Part shown: in pieces, positions 6,627-8,585 of the stretch
Layout: each line of letters begins with the position of its first letter
Position numbering within the stretch: position 1 is the stretch's first letter
NCBI GenBank assembly: GCA_011390085.1
Contig: JAABTB010000073.1
Coordinates: forward strand, 1 to 8,585
Origin: Desulfobacula sp.
GTDB taxonomy: Bacteria; Desulfobacterota; Desulfobacteria; Desulfobacterales; Desulfobacteraceae
Direction of reading: 5' to 3'
Length of the DNA stretch: 8,585 bases
Notes under the pieces: model-generated
The model's database searches: none
What the model was told of the DNA's origin: nothing
The model's input: the letters and a program-made list of their open reading frames with translations, nothing else
Made by a program: the position numbers and the translations under genes

Positions 6627-6815
6627 ATGATTGGTGGAGTCGGAATGCCGGAATTAATCATTATTCTTGTCATCATCCTTATTATATTCGGTGCCGGAAA
6701 ACTTCCCGAAATCGGTGCCGGCCTGGGCAAAGGAATTAAAAATTTTAAAAAGGCAACCAAAGAAGTCAATCTGGAAGACAAGGAAGAAGAACCTGAAAAA
6801 ATAGAAAAAAAATAA
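6627..6815 (+). CDS. tatA: Twin-arginine translocase subunit TatA/TatE
   Basis: A 62-residue protein with the complete TatA plan: a short N-terminus ([10 protein letters not shown]), one membrane helix at about 8-22 ([11 protein letters not shown]), the hinge motif [10 protein letters not shown] at 21-30, an amphipathic helix ([17 protein letters not shown]), and a charged, Glu/Lys-rich tail. TatA oligomers form the transport pore element that lets TatBC export folded proteins bearing twin-arginine signals. The Tat pathway carries many cofactor-bearing periplasmic enzymes. No tatB or tatC lies next to it, so it is an isolated tatA and the rest of the system must be elsewhere. It has a strong ribosome binding site, its own predicted promoter and a stem-loop just after it, so it appears to be a single-gene unit. 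TatA and TatE cannot be told apart by sequence alone. Confidence 0.95.
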   Translation: MIGGVGMPELIIILVIILIIFGAGKLPEIGAGLGKGIKNFKKATKEVNLEDKEEEPEKIEKK

Positions 6816-6842
6816 TCCTCCCATAATTTGCTGTTCTCCGAG

Positions 6843-6873
6843 GCAACCGCTCTTTTAGGTAAAGAGCGGTTGC
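6843..6873 (+). terminator. Perfect 13-bp stem-loop after tatA
   Basis: GCAACCGCTCTTT (6843-6855) pairs perfectly with AAAGAGCGGTTGC (6861-6873) around the five-base loop TAGGT. It lies 27 bp after the tatA stop and is the obvious transcript end. It lacks the immediate T-run of a standard Rho-independent terminator (ATAGAAC follows; the first T-run is about 25 bases on), so it may act as an mRNA 3' stabilising stem or with help from Rho. Confidence 0.65.
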
Positions 6874-7076
6874 ATAGAACTCACCTGAATTATCTGAATT
6901 TTTCGCTAAATTTTTTTCTGTACAAAATCATCATTTTCTCCCATAAAGAATAAAAATACAAATATGAAATTTAAAATTTGTTATTTAATACTTTTCTGTA
7001 ATTTAATTGCAGATGCCACCCGAATGTATCCATGGGTTCAAAGAAGAAAAGGCCCCATTCAAGGCCCTGTTATGCG

Positions 7077-7092
7077 TGGCACATCAATTGCT
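7077..7092 (+). promoter_or_regulatory. Sigma54 (RpoN) promoter of glnD
   Basis: The bases TGGCACATCAATTGCT fit the sigma54 consensus TGGCACRNNNNTTGCW at every position. The invariant GG is at 7078-7079 and GC at 7090-7091, with exactly ten bases between. Transcription would begin near 7103, about 19 bases before the glnD ATG and just at the ribosome binding site. Sigma54 promoters need an enhancer-binding activator such as NtrC; no clear NtrC palindrome was found upstream by eye. Confidence 0.8.
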
Positions 7093-7105
7093 TGTATATA
7101 TTGGG

Positions 7106-7110
7106 AAGGA
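7106..7110 (+). promoter_or_regulatory. Ribosome binding site of glnD
   Basis: AAGGA within GGGAAGGA lies 11 bases before the ATG at 7122 and only 2 before an in-frame GTG at 7113, which makes the ATG the better start. An out-of-frame ATG at 7117 has the more usual spacing of six bases. Confidence 0.5.
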
Positions 7111-7121
7111 ATGTGAATGAT

Positions 7122-8585
7122 ATGGATAAAACAAGCACCCATGTACTGATAAAAAAAAGAACAGCCCTTATCGAGCAGTTTCTTTCAGGAAATGAACCTG
7201 AATTTCTTGAAAAATACAGCCTGATTCTGGATGAATACATTTTTACCGTGTTTGAAGAAAGCATTGCGGCAAGAAAAATGACAATTTCCGGGAATGCCTT
7301 TGCCATCATTGCGCTTGGGGGCTATGGCAGAAAAGAACAATGCATCCATTCCGATATCGATCTTCTGATCCTTTTTGACAAAGCCGTCCCTCCTGAAGTT
7401 GAAGCTTTTGTTCAGGAGTTGCTTTATCCCCTCTGGGATACCCGGTTTGAAGTCGGGTATGCGGTGAGAAATATTGCCGAGTGCCTTCAGATGGCCTTTG
7501 AGCGGTTCGATATTCTGACCACCGTCCTGGATGCCAGATTCATCTGCGGGGCATCGCTGATCTATTCCTCCTTTCTTGAAACATTCCGGTCCGAACTATC
7601 GACAAAGCACCTGAAGGGCACCTTGAATTATCTGTTTGAGCATGGGGAAAAAAGGCATTCCGATTATGGCGACTCCACCTATCTCATTGCTCCGGATTTG
7701 AAATCCGGGTTCGGCGGCCTCCGGGATTATCATACCCTTTTATGGTATGCCAAAATCAAATCCGACATTAAAACCCGAAGAGATCTGGAGTATTGCGGAT
7801 TCCTGTCCCACTTCGAATATACAACCCTTGTGGAATCCCTGAACGATATCTGGAAAATCCGCAATTTTCTTCATTATCTTTCAAAGAGAAAATGCGACAC
7901 CCTCCATTTTGAATACCAGGAAGAGCTGGCAGGCCTTCTCGGGTATCGGTCAAGGAGGCGTCAACCGGATGTGGAGCGCTTTCTCGGGGATCTTCATACC
8001 CGTATGGATTTTCTGAAACAGATCCACCAGATTACCTTTGAAGATATCTTTGGAAGCTTTCGCCTGAAAAAAGACAGCCATGTTGCCCGATCCACAAAAA
8101 CAGAGGGTCTGGTCATTAAAAAAAGAAGGCTGTATTTTTCCAATACCGTTGTGATTTTACAGAAACCCGACCTTCTCATCAAAATCTTTCTTGAAAGCGG
8201 CCAACGCAAAATCCCATTATCCATCGAGGCCAGAAGGGTGGTCAGTGAATTCCTGCACCTTGTGGATGACGATCTTAAAAAAAATCGAACCTGCATCAAA
8301 ACCTTTAACAAGATCATGGCCTTGTCCCACTGGGAATTCAATGTGCTGAATGTTATGCTGGTCACCGGCATCCTGGGGAAATTTATCCCTGAATTCACGG
8401 CTATCATCAACAAGATCCAATACAACCATTACCATCTGTTTCCTGTGGACAAGCATTCCATCCGGTGTGTCCAGATCATCAACAGTTTTAAGGAACCCGG
8501 TGACTCCATGATGGGAACCCTTTATTCATCAGTATTTAAAGAGGTGAGAAATAAAAATGTCCTGCTCTTTGCGGCCCTGCTCCAT
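7122..8585 (+). CDS. glnD: PII uridylyltransferase / uridylyl-removing enzyme GlnD, N-terminal part
   Basis: An open frame of 488 codons that runs off the right edge; I translated it by hand. It starts MDKTSTHVLIKKRT. The nucleotidyltransferase domain is clear: GGYGRKE at 66-72 and SDIDLLILF at 77-85, which give the metal-binding aspartates. Then follow the GlnD-specific PDLKSGFGGLRDYHTLLW, and near the end FNVLNVMLVTGILGKFIPEF with YNHYHLFPVDKHS, leading into the HD domain. The window ends at LLFAALLH, the first His of the expected HD metal motif. The C-terminal ACT domains are outside. The enzyme adds UMP to PII proteins when glutamine is low and removes it when glutamine is high. A consensus sigma54 promoter lies just upstream, so transcription is probably tied to nitrogen status. 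The ATG at 7122 is chosen; GTG at 7113 is in frame but too close to the ribosome site. Confidence 0.93.
   Translation, partial: MDKTSTHVLIKKRTALIEQFLSGNEPEFLEKYSLILDEYIFTVFEESIAARKMTISGNAFAIIALGGYGRKEQCIHSDIDLLILFDKAVPPEVEAFVQELLYPLWDTRFEVGYAVRNIAECLQMAFERFDILTTVLDARFICGASLIYSSFLETFRSELSTKHLKGTLNYLFEHGEKRHSDYGDSTYLIAPDLKSGFGGLRDYHTLLWYAKIKSDIKTRRDLEYCGFLSHFEYTTLVESLNDIWKIRNFLHYLSKRKCDTLHFEYQEELAGLLGYRSRRRQPDVERFLGDLHTRMDFLKQIHQITFEDIFGSFRLKKDSHVARSTKTEGLVIKKRRLYFSNTVVILQKPDLLIKIFLESGQRKIPLSIEARRVVSEFLHLVDDDLKKNRTCIKTFNKIMALSHWEFNVLNVMLVTGILGKFIPEFTAIINKIQYNHYHLFPVDKHSIRCVQIINSFKEPGDSMMGTLYSSVFKEVRNKNVLLFAALLH

Larger units (their letters stand above)
6816..7121. other. Intergenic region tatA-glnD
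   Basis: These 306 bases hold no convincing gene. From the left: the tatA stem-loop (6843-6873); a tandem CTGAATT pair (6885-6891 and 6894-6900); a very AT-rich stretch (about 6898-7010) that includes the near-palindrome at 6967-6979; a direct repeat of AAGGCCC (7049-7055 and 7061-7067); and the sigma54 promoter at 7077-7092 with the glnD ribosome site after it. An unsupported 50-codon frame at 6964-7116 crosses the promoter. Confidence 0.6.

Noticed and set aside
6569..6781. A 70-codon minus-strand open frame opposite tatA
   Set aside because: TatA is unmistakable on the plus strand and has the good ribosome site; the opposite frame is a shadow.
6816..7076. NtrC enhancer palindrome or IHF site upstream of the glnD promoter
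   Set aside because: No TGCACC-N5-GGTGCA-like palindrome and no clean IHF consensus were found by eye in this stretch.
6964..7116. A 50-codon plus-strand frame starting MKFKICYLILFCNLIADA, with a signal-peptide-like start
   Set aside because: No ribosome binding site precedes it, base composition is that of the AT-rich spacer, and it runs straight through the sigma54 promoter of glnD.
7994..8425. A 143-codon minus-strand open frame
   Set aside because: It is opposite glnD, whose conserved motifs lie in the plus-strand frame; the minus-strand product resembles nothing.
1..8585. CRISPR arrays, tRNA or rRNA genes, insertion sequences, phage or defence genes
   Set aside because: No spaced repeats, cloverleaf patterns, transposase motifs or terminal repeats were seen; nearly all sequence is accounted for by housekeeping genes.

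Overview
The window reads as ordinary chromosomal DNA of a Gram-negative bacterium, most likely a Desulfobacterota (delta-proteobacterial, Desulfobacteraceae-like) organism of moderate GC content. This is inferred from the gene order ftsE-ftsX-envC-like-ctpA, the short TatA, the MoxR/CoxE-type pair and the flavour of the proteins. No sequence search could be run, so the taxonomic call is an inference. I see no mobile element, CRISPR array, tRNA or rRNA gene.

Layout: (1) Positions 1-3323, minus strand, hold a tight operon ftsE > ftsX > SH3-M23 (EnvC-like) > ctpA. The last gene is cut by the left edge. A good sigma70-type promoter lies at 3372-3400. This is a cell-division and peptidoglycan-remodelling module: the FtsEX ABC complex couples ATP hydrolysis to a periplasmic coiled-coil/LytM activator, followed by a periplasmic S41 processing protease. 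(2) tatD, a metal-dependent hydrolase, runs divergently at 3529-4314. An 11-bp inverted repeat lies in the shared intergenic region. (3) A minus-strand pair, a MoxR-type AAA+ ATPase and a CoxE-like VWA protein (6387-4329), converges on tatD with only 14 bp between the stop codons. The pair has its own promoter at 6443-6470. (4) tatA (6627-6815, plus) is a small Tat translocase subunit followed by a perfect 13-bp stem-loop. (5) A 306-bp gene-poor stretch ends in a textbook sigma54 (RpoN) promoter at 7077-7092, just before glnD (7122 to beyond the right edge), the PII uridylyltransferase of nitrogen control.

The points most worth a second look are the consensus sigma54 promoter directly on glnD, the degenerate metal site of the M23 domain in the ftsEX operon (activator rather than enzyme), the broken MIDAS motif of the VWA protein, and the structured non-coding elements at 3432-3478 and 6843-6873. 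I found no convincing wholly new system; the gene content belongs to known families.
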